Shown here: in pieces, positions 1 to 5,645 of the stretch
Layout of the letters: each line of letters begins with the position of its first letter
How positions within the stretch are numbered: position 1 is the stretch's first letter
Origin: an uncultured Peptococcaceae bacterium
GTDB taxonomy: Bacteria > Bacillota > Peptococcia > Peptococcales > Peptococcaceae
NCBI GenBank assembly: GCA_902492275.1
Contig: CABUKW010000161.1
Coordinates: forward strand, 1 to 6,174
Length of the DNA stretch: 6,174 nt
Direction: 5' to 3'
Notes under the pieces: generated by a model
Database searches by the model: none
The model's input: only the letters and a program-made list of their open reading frames with translations
Told to the model about the DNA's origin: nothing
Made by a program: the position numbers and the translations under genes

Positions 1-2
1 AT

Positions 3-95
3 GAAAAAGCCCATCCCAAACAGCCCGCCATCGTGCGGAAATTGTTTGGGATAGGGGAGGCCACCGATGAGGATTTAAGCTTTTTGGAGGAATAA
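3..95 (+). CDS. possible C-terminal end of an unidentified gene (5' end outside window)
   Basis: Reading frame 3 is open from the window edge to a TAA at 93-95, giving about 30 residues that end in an acidic tail (TDEDLSFLEE). No family is recognisable. Codon choice looks protein-like, but 30 open codons can occur by chance. The same DNA can also fold: 4-10 (aaaaagc) complements 79-85 (gcttttt), and 13-21 (atcccaaac) complements 44-52 exactly, so it could instead be non-coding. There is no terminator hairpin after the stop, only a T-rich tract (about 96-130). If real, this gene would read toward the structured block at 144-275. Confidence 0.33.
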   Translation, partial: EKAHPKQPAIVRKLFGIGEATDEDLSFLEE

Positions 96-143
96 TTTTT
101 TCTTTCTTTTGATCTTTTCTTTTGCTGCCACATCGGATTTTTT
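96..143. other. T-rich tract, no gene
   Basis: This stretch is dominated by T and C on the plus strand and lies between the possible upstream stop codon and the long inverted repeat. It contains no reading frame with a ribosome binding site and no hairpin that would make it a classical terminator. It sits where an AT-rich, easily melted segment would lie beside a mobilisation or replication origin, but that is inference only. Confidence 0.5.
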
Positions 144-275
144 GCTACCCTTCGCCTATCCCTCCGTGGCTTCGGACATTTCTCTCGGTTGTCCGCTTTT
201 GTCAAACTGCGTTTGCCACAGCTAGGACAACCATCGTCAATGTCCGCCCCAAGTCGGAATTTTGGCGAAGGTAGC
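144..275. repeat. 132-nt nested inverted repeat; candidate oriT or structured RNA
   Basis: Three pairs of arms nest about one centre. 144-156 (gctacccttcgcc) pairs with 264-275 (ggcgaaggtagc) with one bulged base. 173-180 (cggacatt) pairs exactly with 239-246. 187-194 (ggttgtcc) pairs exactly with 225-232. Short helices fill the gaps (164-166/255-257, 170-172/251-253, 195-197/220-222), and 203-207/211-215 closes the apex with a 3-base loop. The left arm continues into CTTCGCCTATCCCTCC (150-165). This resembles the RP4/IncP nic region CTTCACCTATCCTGCC, recalled from memory, with 3 mismatches in 16. No U-tract follows on either strand, so it is not a terminator. Either a conjugal origin (oriT) or a structured RNA fits. 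No relaxase gene is visible in the window to decide. Confidence 0.6.
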
Positions 276-303
276 GGGGAGTTTTAAACCCATAAAAGGG
301 CAG

Positions 304-380
304 AGAGTGTTTTTGTACTCTGTGCGGCAGATACGTTGTAGGGTACGCCGCCCACAGCTGTCCGCTGGCCGTTAGGCCAG
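304..380. repeat. cluster of three short hairpins next to the long inverted repeat
   Basis: Three consecutive stem-loops occur. 304-308 (agagt) pairs with 317-321. 321-328 (tgtgcggc) pairs with 347-350 plus 353-356, with a two-base bulge. 365-370 (ctggcc) pairs with 375-380 (ggccag) around a gtta loop. The segment is visibly G+C-richer than the AT-rich sequence that follows. No T-run follows the last hairpin, so termination is not supported. Together with 144-275 this makes about 240 nt of nearly continuous secondary structure. The first two stems compete for base 321, so they may not form together exactly as listed. Confidence 0.45.
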
Positions 381-512
381 TAAATGTGAGCAACAATAGC
401 ATAAATTCCTATAAAATACAAGGATATTTCCTTGCTACCAATGAATAAAGTATAAACATTCTGATAATATTGTATAATGTATATTTATAAGAGGGGATAA
501 AGGAGGTCTTGC
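381..512 (+). promoter_or_regulatory. AT-rich upstream region of the ComK-like gene with a candidate -10
   Basis: This sequence separates the structured block from the ComK-like gene. A perfect -10 hexamer TATAAT lies at 473-478, but no good -35 is visible at the expected distance (gtataa at 450-455), so activity would need an activator or another start. A second -10-like GATAAT lies at 463-468. A perfect 6-bp hairpin with a 4-base loop (419-424/429-434, caagga/tccttg) sits about 40 bases upstream. It could be an operator or merely local structure. No reading frame of note is present. Confidence 0.4.
500..506 (+). promoter_or_regulatory. ribosome binding site of the ComK-like gene
   Basis: AAGGAGG ends six bases before the ATG at 513. 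It is a near-perfect Shine-Dalgarno sequence at good spacing, so it fixes both the start and the coding strand against the long antisense frame. Confidence 0.9.
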
Positions 513-995
513 ATGGCGTATTTAAGAAAATGGAAACGTATTGTAGCCATTGTGCCAATCACCAGAAAAAATGGCCGCACCAGTTCGCTGGTATACTATG
601 ACGACGGCAGTCATGAACGCTTTGAATGCCGGTGTGAGCGGATTGTGGAGGTACTGGCGCTGCATTTTTCTACTACCCGGGAACAGGCCAGGCGCTGGTC
701 GGCGGCTATGATTGGAAAAGGCGGGCAGCGCAAGCCGCCGCTTGTTTTGCAGGAGCATTTCTGTCTGGTGCAGGTAAAATGCCGTCCAGAAAGCCGGCAC
801 AACAGCGGCACGCTGGGGTATCTGGTTCTGCAGAAGATTGGGCAGGTGCAGGCCCATGGCGCGGGCAGCAGGGTGCAGTTTCATAAGGAAGGAGGCCATC
901 TGGACATTGTACAGAAGCAGCGCAGTGTAACGGAGCAAATCAATTTGGCCTGGACGCTGGTGGAACAGTACCGAGAACTGCGAGAGCGGGATTAG
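513..995 (+). CDS. ComK-like transcription factor family protein
   Basis: This 160-residue basic protein without signal peptide or membrane segment resembles the ComK family, DNA-binding activators of competence genes in Bacilli. The resemblance lies in motif order: an N-terminal beta-strand region (VAIVPI, 11-16), then RKPPLVL (73-79) followed by a hydrophobic strand and the segment GTLGYLVL (99-106), then VQFHKEGG (121-128) and a closing SVTEQINLAWTL (138-149). These match in order the KPPI, WI-HV, VTFSNG and Q-TAWL segments I recall from Bacillus ComK. It is shorter than B. subtilis ComK (about 192 residues) and ends before the C-terminal FMLYPK segment through which ComK is delivered to MecA/ClpCP. 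It may therefore not be controlled that way. The gene appears monocistronic, with a strong ribosome binding site before it. It looks G+C-richer than the large gene downstream. No competence genes are in the window, so a role in competence is unproven; the assignment rests on pattern recognition only. Confidence 0.6.
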   Translation: MAYLRKWKRIVAIVPITRKNGRTSSLVYYDDGSHERFECRCERIVEVLALHFSTTREQARRWSAAMIGKGGQRKPPLVLQEHFCLVQVKCRPESRHNSGTLGYLVLQKIGQVQAHGAGSRVQFHKEGGHLDIVQKQRSVTEQINLAWTLVEQYRELRERD

Positions 996-1031
996 GGAGT
1001 GGATAACGACAAAGAAATATGGTAAAATAGA

Positions 1032-1061
1032 TTGACAGTAGGTAGGAACAAACGGTATAAT
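1032..1061 (+). promoter_or_regulatory. consensus sigma-A promoter
   Basis: TTGACA (1032-1037) and TATAAT (1056-1061) both match the housekeeping consensus exactly, with an 18-bp spacer. Transcription should begin near 1068. The promoter lies in the gap after the ComK-like gene and points toward a terminator hairpin at 1122-1163 and the amidase gene at 1313. Confidence 0.85.
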
Positions 1062-1067
1062 AAACAT

Positions 1068-1163
1068 AATCTGGAACAGAAAAAGCATAGGTTTCTGGCA
1101 TAAAAAATACATAGTGTAAGTAGTGGAGATATGGAGTAAAAACTCTATATCTCCACTTTTTTT
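1068..1163 (+). ncRNA. candidate ~95-nt small RNA or attenuated leader
   Basis: The predicted transcript runs from the start of the consensus promoter to the U-tract of the strong terminator, about 95 nt. It holds no usable reading frame: the only ATG is followed after one codon by TAA. A 5' hairpin (1077-1082 cagaaa with 1092-1097 tttctg) precedes the terminator hairpin. This promoter-hairpin-terminator layout is typical of a free-standing small RNA. Alternatively, it is the leader of the amidase gene and the hairpin is an attenuator. The start point is inferred from the promoter, and no known RNA family is recognised. Confidence 0.45.
1122..1163 (+). terminator. strong rho-independent terminator
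   Basis: Arms 1122-1137 and 1142-1157 form a 16-bp stem with a single G-T wobble around an aaaa loop, followed directly by an uninterrupted T run to 1163. It ends the predicted small transcript from 1068 and any readthrough from the ComK-like gene. It lies 150 bases before the amidase gene. An A-rich stretch precedes the stem, but not a run strong enough to claim bidirectional function. Confidence 0.92.
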
Positions 1164-1226
1164 ATTATGTGCTGTCATGAAAAGCTCATGTTAAAAATGT
1201 ATAGGAAAAAAGATTTTAAAGACGTA

Positions 1227-1254
1227 GAGGGAGGAATGAAGAGGGAGGAATGAA
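1227..1254 (+). repeat. exact 14-bp tandem repeat with micro-ORFs
   Basis: GAGGGAGGAATGAA occurs twice head to tail (1227-1240, 1241-1254) without mismatch. Each copy carries a Shine-Dalgarno-like GAGGGAGG followed by ATG. The first ATG opens a 5-codon frame (1236-1253), and the second opens an 8-codon frame (1250-1276) overlapping it as ATGA. These could be leader peptides or ribosome standby/decoy sites upstream of the amidase gene, or simply a slippage duplication of a purine-rich leader. No amino-acid bias suggesting classical attenuation is seen in the two peptides. Confidence 0.85.
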
Positions 1255-1297
1255 TAAGAAGGCGTTTTGTTATTGAAGAAAAATATTTTTTAAATTT

Positions 1298-1304
1298 AAG
1301 GAGG
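1298..1304 (+). promoter_or_regulatory. ribosome binding site deciding the GTG start
   Basis: AAGGAGG lies eight bases before GTG at 1313 and supports this uncommon start codon. The frame from there begins with a typical signal peptide, which a start at the next ATG (1355) would destroy. The 13-nt string AAGGAGGAAGCTT (1298-1310) recurs exactly at 5639-5651 before the other secreted gene. Confidence 0.88.
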
Positions 1305-1312
1305 AAGCTTCT

Positions 1313-4300
1313 GTGAAAAAGTTTTATTTTTTCTTGTTAACAGTATGTTTGATAATGAGCTTTTCCTGCGCAGCTTTTGCTGCAGATGAAATGGTGATTT
1401 CCTGTAGTCAAGCAGATATAGATGCTGTCAATGGCGTAATCGCGGAAGAACAGCAGGAAAGCATACAACAATTGCTGGATAGCTATTTTTATGCAAGAGC
1501 CCTGGACTTTCATGAGGGCGCATCCGATACATGGGGAGTTTTAAGGTCACAATTAAGTGAAACCGTGTATCAGGATGAATTATTACGATTAGAAGCAATT
1601 TTACCGTGGAAAACAGAATGCGGTGTTATCCCTACAGATGTGCAATATCAGTATACCGTAGAAGAAGCAGTGCTGATAAATAACGTTTTGCAGTTGACGG
1701 TATATGAGCGTTTGGATATTGTGTATGGCCCTACGGAAATGGATGTTATGGGCTTTGGAACAAAGCATGAAATGCATATTGCGCTAAGCAAGGATGCAAG
1801 TATTGTAACAGATAGCTATTCGGAAGATGATTTATGGGGATTTATGTCTTCCAGTTATGCAGGTTCACAGTTGGAGCAGGATAGAGCGGCAGCCTATGCA
1901 TTGGAGTTGGAGGGCGAAGCCGACGCAGAAAGTACGCAAATAGGAGCAGCAATGCCAATGCTGGCTGCTGCCCGTGCCACATCTGGTATCAATTATGATT
2001 CTGATGCTGCAGTGCGTTATGCAGATCAATATGCACTTAACTATAATTCGAAATGGCCGAATTTCAATAGTGTAGGCGGGGACTGCGCGAATTTTGTTTC
2101 ACAATGTCTGTATGCAGGTGGCTTACCAATGGACTCATCTTGGTATTGCTATTCAAACAATAATTATAAAAACTGGGCAAGTTCTACTGGACTGAGAAAT
2201 TATTTGATGAATTCTGGAATTGGTATAAGAGAATTTACTCCAACCAAAGCCAGTGATTTCGAAAAAGGAATGCCAATATTTTGGGATACTGATGGTTATG
2301 GTGTAGGAAATCCTTCTAATACATGGTATCATTCTGAGATTTGTGTAGGATTTAATTCTTCTAGTGTGCCGATTTATGATGCGCATAATACAGATCGGTA
2401 TCATATGCCAATGTATGCGTCAAATTATAAATATTGTAGGTGTGTGCAAATGCCTGGCGGTTTCCTCTTGCCTGGAACGCCGGTATTGAAAAATATGCAG
2501 TCGCAATATTCTTCTATGTTAGGCGTTGATTTCAATTGGGATTCTGTAAGCAATGCGGTACGGTACGCTTTGATTATTGACCGTTGGGATAGTGCTAGCC
2601 AGACCTATGTGCGCCATTGGGAGCATTGGTGGACAGAAAGCGGCGTTCATGTTGATTTGGAAGAAGGTGCTTACCGGGCCTATGTACGCGCTGCCAGCCA
2701 AAACGGAAATGATCTGTACTGGGGCGATGGTGAAATTTCTACATTCACCGTATACAAAGATACTGTCACACCTGGAAAACCAACATTGAAGGATATGAAA
2801 ACTTCTTATAATGCCAATGAAGGCATTACCTTTAATTGGGATGCTACGGTAAATACAACCAACTATGGTTTACGCATCAGTAAATGGAATGAAAGCACCA
2901 GTGGTTGGGACAGAATTGTGACCAATTGGTATGCAGAAAGCGGCGTTCATTATGATTTAGAAGCAGGAACCTACCTGATTACGTTCCAGTCCATCAATGC
3001 AACAGCCGATGGCTGGGTTTCCAATTTTGACGAAGAATACACGATAACAGTCTACACACCGGAACCGGGAACAACAAATTTAGAAGACATGCGTACAAGC
3101 TATACCGATGTGGAAGGAATAACGTTTAACTGGAAACCGGCGGAAAATGCGGTGCGCTATGCGTTGATTATAGATCGTTTGAACGCGACAAATCAGACCT
3201 ATGAAAGATACTGGGAGAATTGGTGGACGGAAAGTAATGTGCATTTAGATTTAGAGCAAGGCTCTTATCGGGCATATGTACGTTGCGCCAGCGGCTCTGG
3301 TGATGCGTTGAAATGGAGTGGCGAGGGTGTAATCAGTTATTTTACTGTGACGAAGGATATGGTAAACCCGGGGCGCCCTGCATTAAAAAATATGACAGCT
3401 AGTTATGATGTTTCAACCGGCGTTTATTTTCAATGGGATGAAACGGTGAATACGACAAACTATGGATTATTGATAGATCAATGGGATGATACGCAAAATG
3501 ATTTTGTGCGCTATATATCAAACTGGTATGCAGAAAGCGGCATTCACTATGATTTGCCAGCGGGAAAATATCGTGTAGCCATGCAGTCTATTAATAATAG
3601 CAATAGCGATTGGCTCTATAGCCAGAGTGATCCCTATTGGACGGAATTTGAGGTTGTAATCACAGCGCCTAAGCAAGTAACATTGACAGATTTAGAAGAA
3701 AGCTATGCTGTTTCTGACGGCGTAACATTTTTCTGGAATTATCCAGATGAATATACCACACGATATGCGTTAATTGTCAGCAGATTAGACGAAGTCAGTC
3801 AAACTTATGTGGAATATTATTCCGATTTGTGGGCAGAAAGTGGCGAACAGATGAAGCTACCGGCAGGAAGCTACAAAGCTGAATTAAAGTCTGCAAACGG
3901 AATGGATGAAGATTGGCTCTGGTCTGCGCCTGATGTCCAATATTTTACTGTTATCGATAATAATCCGCCGCAAAATGATGTGATTAATTTTATGGTGGGC
4001 AGTGGAGTGCTTACCAAGAGTGGAACGGCTGTTACCGAAATTTCTATGACGAACAATCCAGGGGCGGCAGTTTTTAATGCAGAGGTTGTGTATGATCCTG
4101 ATGTTGTTACGCCAGTAGCGGTAACAAAGGGGGCGTTATTAACAGGTACCTTGACATCCAATATTTCAGATGTTGAAACGGCGAAGAAATTATATATTAC
4201 CTGCTGGAGTCAGAACGGAGAGAATATCGTTGAAGATGGAAACTTGTTTAACATTGAGTGGAAAGTGGCAGATACCTTTGCAGAACCGACCGGCAGCAGT

Positions 4301-5461
4301 TCTATTTCCTTACTTTTTGCTGACGATGGTATCTGTGACAGCGAAAATAATCTGCTAGCGTCTTCTGTTACAGCGGGAGAAATTCAAGTGCAGAGTTATT
4401 TAGTAGGTGATATTTATATTGATAACGCAATCAATATGAAAGATCTTCTGTATCTGGCCAGATATATGAATAAGCAGGAAACGTTAACCACACAACAATT
4501 TTATGCGGCAGATCTTGATGGGAATGGAAAGGTTAATGCGATTGATGTGCTGCAATTAGTAAAAAGGTTAAGCAGCGGCGCAGTGACAAGAACAACAGGA
4601 GATTTTATCAGCAATGGTATGCTGAAAGGAAATGGGAAAGAAGTATTGGCCAATGATACCTATGAAATTGTCATTGGCGATGTCGCTTTAGACGCTAATG
4701 GCGACGCGGAGGTTGAAATTCAAGGGAAAAATTGTCCAGGAATTGCAGCGTTTCGTTTTGTTCTCAGTGTGCCGGAGGGCTGTACAGTAAATGATGTAAC
4801 GCCGTCAGAAATACTGCAACGCGGTAACTTTGAATATAATAAAGATTCTAACATTATGTATTGGTATACAACAAATAATCAAGTTTTGGATGGGACGTTG
4901 TTTACAGTAAAACTGCACAGTGATTCAGCTCAAGCAGATTTAGACTTGAACTATGACCCAGAAGATATTAGCGATGAGCAGTACAATACAATTCCGATAA
5001 CGATTACAAAAACACAATCTGTTTCGACAGGATCAACTATCAGCGGTACTATCACAAGCTACGGTGATGACAATGCAGAAACGATCATTTGTTTGCTGCA
5101 GGACGGAGCCGAAGTTTATACAACTACAGGCACTGACGGTTATTTCATTGTCAATGTAGTGGCAGGTACTTATATCATGGAGGTAATGAAGCAAAACCAT
5201 GTCACTCGTGAATATACTGTAACAATTGATACGAGTAATGTAACACAGGATGTGAAGATTCATCTATTGGGTGATATTGATGGTAATGGGGAAGTTACAA
5301 CAATGGATTATATGAGAGTGAATTCCCACGCAAAAGGAATAGCTCTTCTTACCGATTACGCTCTGAAATGCGCAGATGTTGTCGGTACAGATGGAAAAGT
5401 TACCACTATGGATGCAATGCGCATCAATGCACACGCTAAGGGTACTGCAAAACTTTGGTGA
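1313..5461 (+). CDS. secreted multimodular amidase with cohesin-like and dockerin modules
   Basis: This 1382-residue exported protein starts with a Sec signal peptide (residues 1-23, cleavage after AFA). Residues about 24-225 form an uncharacterised domain of the kind that precedes Amidase_6 domains. An Amidase_6-type domain (about 228-380) carries GGDCANFVSQ with likely nucleophile Cys258, WYHSE with His340 and YDAHNTDRYH with Asn359 as the probable third residue, so it appears catalytically intact. Family members are papain-like amidohydrolases thought to act on amide bonds; cell wall is the likely substrate but not shown. Five beta-sandwich repeats follow (387-884). Next come a cohesin-like module (about 887-1026), a dockerin (1029-1090), a second cohesin-like module (about 1098-1232), a carboxypeptidase-regulatory-like beta domain (about 1238-1317) and a C-terminal dockerin (1318-1382). 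The second calcium loop of dockerin 1 (D1067-L-D-G-N-G) and the first of dockerin 2 (D1321-I-D-G-N-G) are canonical; the other two are degenerate. There is no sortase motif or C-terminal membrane anchor, so attachment is probably through dockerins. No clear own promoter is seen; transcription may come through the terminator at 1122-1163. Confidence 0.92.
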   Translation: MKKFYFFLLTVCLIMSFSCAAFAADEMVISCSQADIDAVNGVIAEEQQESIQQLLDSYFYARALDFHEGASDTWGVLRSQLSETVYQDELLRLEAILPWKTECGVIPTDVQYQYTVEEAVLINNVLQLTVYERLDIVYGPTEMDVMGFGTKHEMHIALSKDASIVTDSYSEDDLWGFMSSSYAGSQLEQDRAAAYALELEGEADAESTQIGAAMPMLAAARATSGINYDSDAAVRYADQYALNYNSKWPNFNSVGGDCANFVSQCLYAGGLPMDSSWYCYSNNNYKNWASSTGLRNYLMNSGIGIREFTPTKASDFEKGMPIFWDTDGYGVGNPSNTWYHSEICVGFNSSSVPIYDAHNTDRYHMPMYASNYKYCRCVQMPGGFLLPGTPVLKNMQSQYSSMLGVDFNWDSVSNAVRYALIIDRWDSASQTYVRHWEHWWTESGVHVDLEEGAYRAYVRAASQNGNDLYWGDGEISTFTVYKDTVTPGKPTLKDMKTSYNANEGITFNWDATVNTTNYGLRISKWNESTSGWDRIVTNWYAESGVHYDLEAGTYLITFQSINATADGWVSNFDEEYTITVYTPEPGTTNLEDMRTSYTDVEGITFNWKPAENAVRYALIIDRLNATNQTYERYWENWWTESNVHLDLEQGSYRAYVRCASGSGDALKWSGEGVISYFTVTKDMVNPGRPALKNMTASYDVSTGVYFQWDETVNTTNYGLLIDQWDDTQNDFVRYISNWYAESGIHYDLPAGKYRVAMQSINNSNSDWLYSQSDPYWTEFEVVITAPKQVTLTDLEESYAVSDGVTFFWNYPDEYTTRYALIVSRLDEVSQTYVEYYSDLWAESGEQMKLPAGSYKAELKSANGMDEDWLWSAPDVQYFTVIDNNPPQNDVINFMVGSGVLTKSGTAVTEISMTNNPGAAVFNAEVVYDPDVVTPVAVTKGALLTGTLTSNISDVETAKKLYITCWSQNGENIVEDGNLFNIEWKVADTFAEPTGSSSISLLFADDGICDSENNLLASSVTAGEIQVQSYLVGDIYIDNAINMKDLLYLARYMNKQETLTTQQFYAADLDGNGKVNAIDVLQLVKRLSSGAVTRTTGDFISNGMLKGNGKEVLANDTYEIVIGDVALDANGDAEVEIQGKNCPGIAAFRFVLSVPEGCTVNDVTPSEILQRGNFEYNKDSNIMYWYTTNNQVLDGTLFTVKLHSDSAQADLDLNYDPEDISDEQYNTIPITITKTQSVSTGSTISGTITSYGDDNAETIICLLQDGAEVYTTTGTDGYFIVNVVAGTYIMEVMKQNHVTREYTVTIDTSNVTQDVKIHLLGDIDGNGEVTTMDYMRVNSHAKGIALLTDYALKCADVVGTDGKVTTMDAMRINAHAKGTAKLW
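2471..3964 (+). repeat. five tandem ~100-residue beta-sandwich modules, A-B-A-B-A' pattern
   Basis: Within the amidase gene, five in-frame units occupy residues 387-486, 487-584, 585-685, 686-785 and 786-884. Each begins with P-x-x followed by L-x-D/N-M/L and contains F-x-W, then a W-x-ES motif and a G-x-Y strand. Units 1 and 3 share NAVRYALIIDR and WWTES; units 2 and 4 share VNTTNYGL and NWYAESG. Unit 5 is closer to 1 and 3 (TRYALIVSR). The pattern implies duplication of a two-module block. The fold is probably Ig/fibronectin-III-like. The many Trp and Tyr residues could bind glycan or cell wall, or the array may be a spacer. Confidence 0.88.
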
Positions 5462-5486
5462 TACAAGAGCAGGGGCTTAAAGTTGT

Positions 5487-5539
5487 CTTAATACCAATGT
5501 TTCTACCTCATACGCCTAGGGTAGAAACATTGGTTTAAG
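5487..5539 (+). terminator. 20-bp stem-loop after the amidase gene, without U-tract
   Basis: 5487-5507 pairs with 5520-5539 through 20 base pairs with one bulged T (5492) and a 12-base loop. It starts 25 bases after the amidase stop codon, the usual place for a terminator. However, the stem is followed by AATATAAAAAATTG rather than a T-run, and the opposite strand has no T-run either. It may be a transcript-stabilising 3' end, a rho-dependent or imperfect terminator, or an intercistronic processing site. If it does not terminate, the amidase gene and the next secreted gene would share a transcript. Confidence 0.6.
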
Positions 5540-5552
5540 AATATAAAAAATT

Positions 5553-5621
5553 GTGGAGTAACATCCACGCCACTGCTTTTGAGACTAAGCGAGACCTTGG
5601 AAGCGGTGTGAAGAGAGATGT
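5553..5621 (+). promoter_or_regulatory. foldable 5' leader of the second secreted gene
   Basis: Two alternative folds exist just upstream of the ribosome binding site. One is a short hairpin, 5553-5557 (gtgga) with 5564-5568 (tccac). The other is a larger nested fold pairing 5561-5565 (acatc) with 5617-5621 (gatgt) and 5571-5578 (cactgctt) with 5601-5608 (aagcggtg, one wobble). Bases 5564-5565 are used by both, so the folds exclude each other, as in regulatory leaders. No known riboswitch consensus was recognised. No convincing promoter was found between 5540 and 5655. Confidence 0.35.
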
Positions 5622-5637
5622 CCCGCAAATATATTTC

Positions 5638-5645
5638 AAAGGAGG
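5638..5645 (+). promoter_or_regulatory. ribosome binding site of the second secreted gene
   Basis: AAAGGAGG ends ten bases before ATG at 5656, slightly long spacing. An in-frame TTG at 5650 would have a four-base spacing, so ATG is preferred but a TTG start adding two residues cannot be excluded. Confidence 0.82.

Noticed and set aside
1..54. 17-codon frame starting at the first base (ATG)
   Set aside because: It is very short, its upstream sequence cannot be seen, and an overlapping open frame reads through the same bases.
144..275. Long inverted repeat as a transcription terminator or insertion-sequence ends
   Set aside because: No T-run follows on either strand. The arms are nested about one centre with only about 100 bp between the outer arms and no transposase, so it is not a pair of IS termini.
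240..287. 15-codon frame inside the inverted-repeat region
   Set aside because: No ribosome binding site, and it lies in the right arms of the structured element.
202..402. Minus-strand 66-codon frame with a hydrophobic N-terminus
   Set aside because: It lies across the inverted repeats and the hairpin cluster, has only a weak ribosome binding site, lacks the basic N-terminal residues of a signal peptide and resembles no known protein.
522..1178. Antisense open frame of 218 codons overlapping the ComK-like gene and the terminator
   Set aside because: It has no ribosome binding site, crosses a strong promoter and a terminator hairpin, and has shadow-like composition. The plus-strand gene has a near-perfect Shine-Dalgarno and a recognisable family pattern.
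1361..1381. Lipoprotein signal for the amidase protein because of Cys19
   Set aside because: Residues before Cys19 (S-F-S) do not fit a lipobox. AFA at 21-23 is a normal signal peptidase I site.
2577..2789. Alternative plus-strand frame inside the first repeat module, and other antisense frames within the amidase gene
   Set aside because: They are shadows of a 1382-codon gene with clear domains, without their own ribosome binding sites.
5487..5539. Stem-loop as an integron attC site
   Set aside because: The conserved RYYYAAC and GTTRRRY ends are missing, and there is no integrase or cassette array.
5561..5621. Cobalamin-type riboswitch suggested by GCCACTG followed by TTGGAAG
   Set aside because: The remaining conserved B12-box elements and their order are absent, and the region is too short. 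Consensus features of c-di-GMP, TPP and T-box leaders were also not found.
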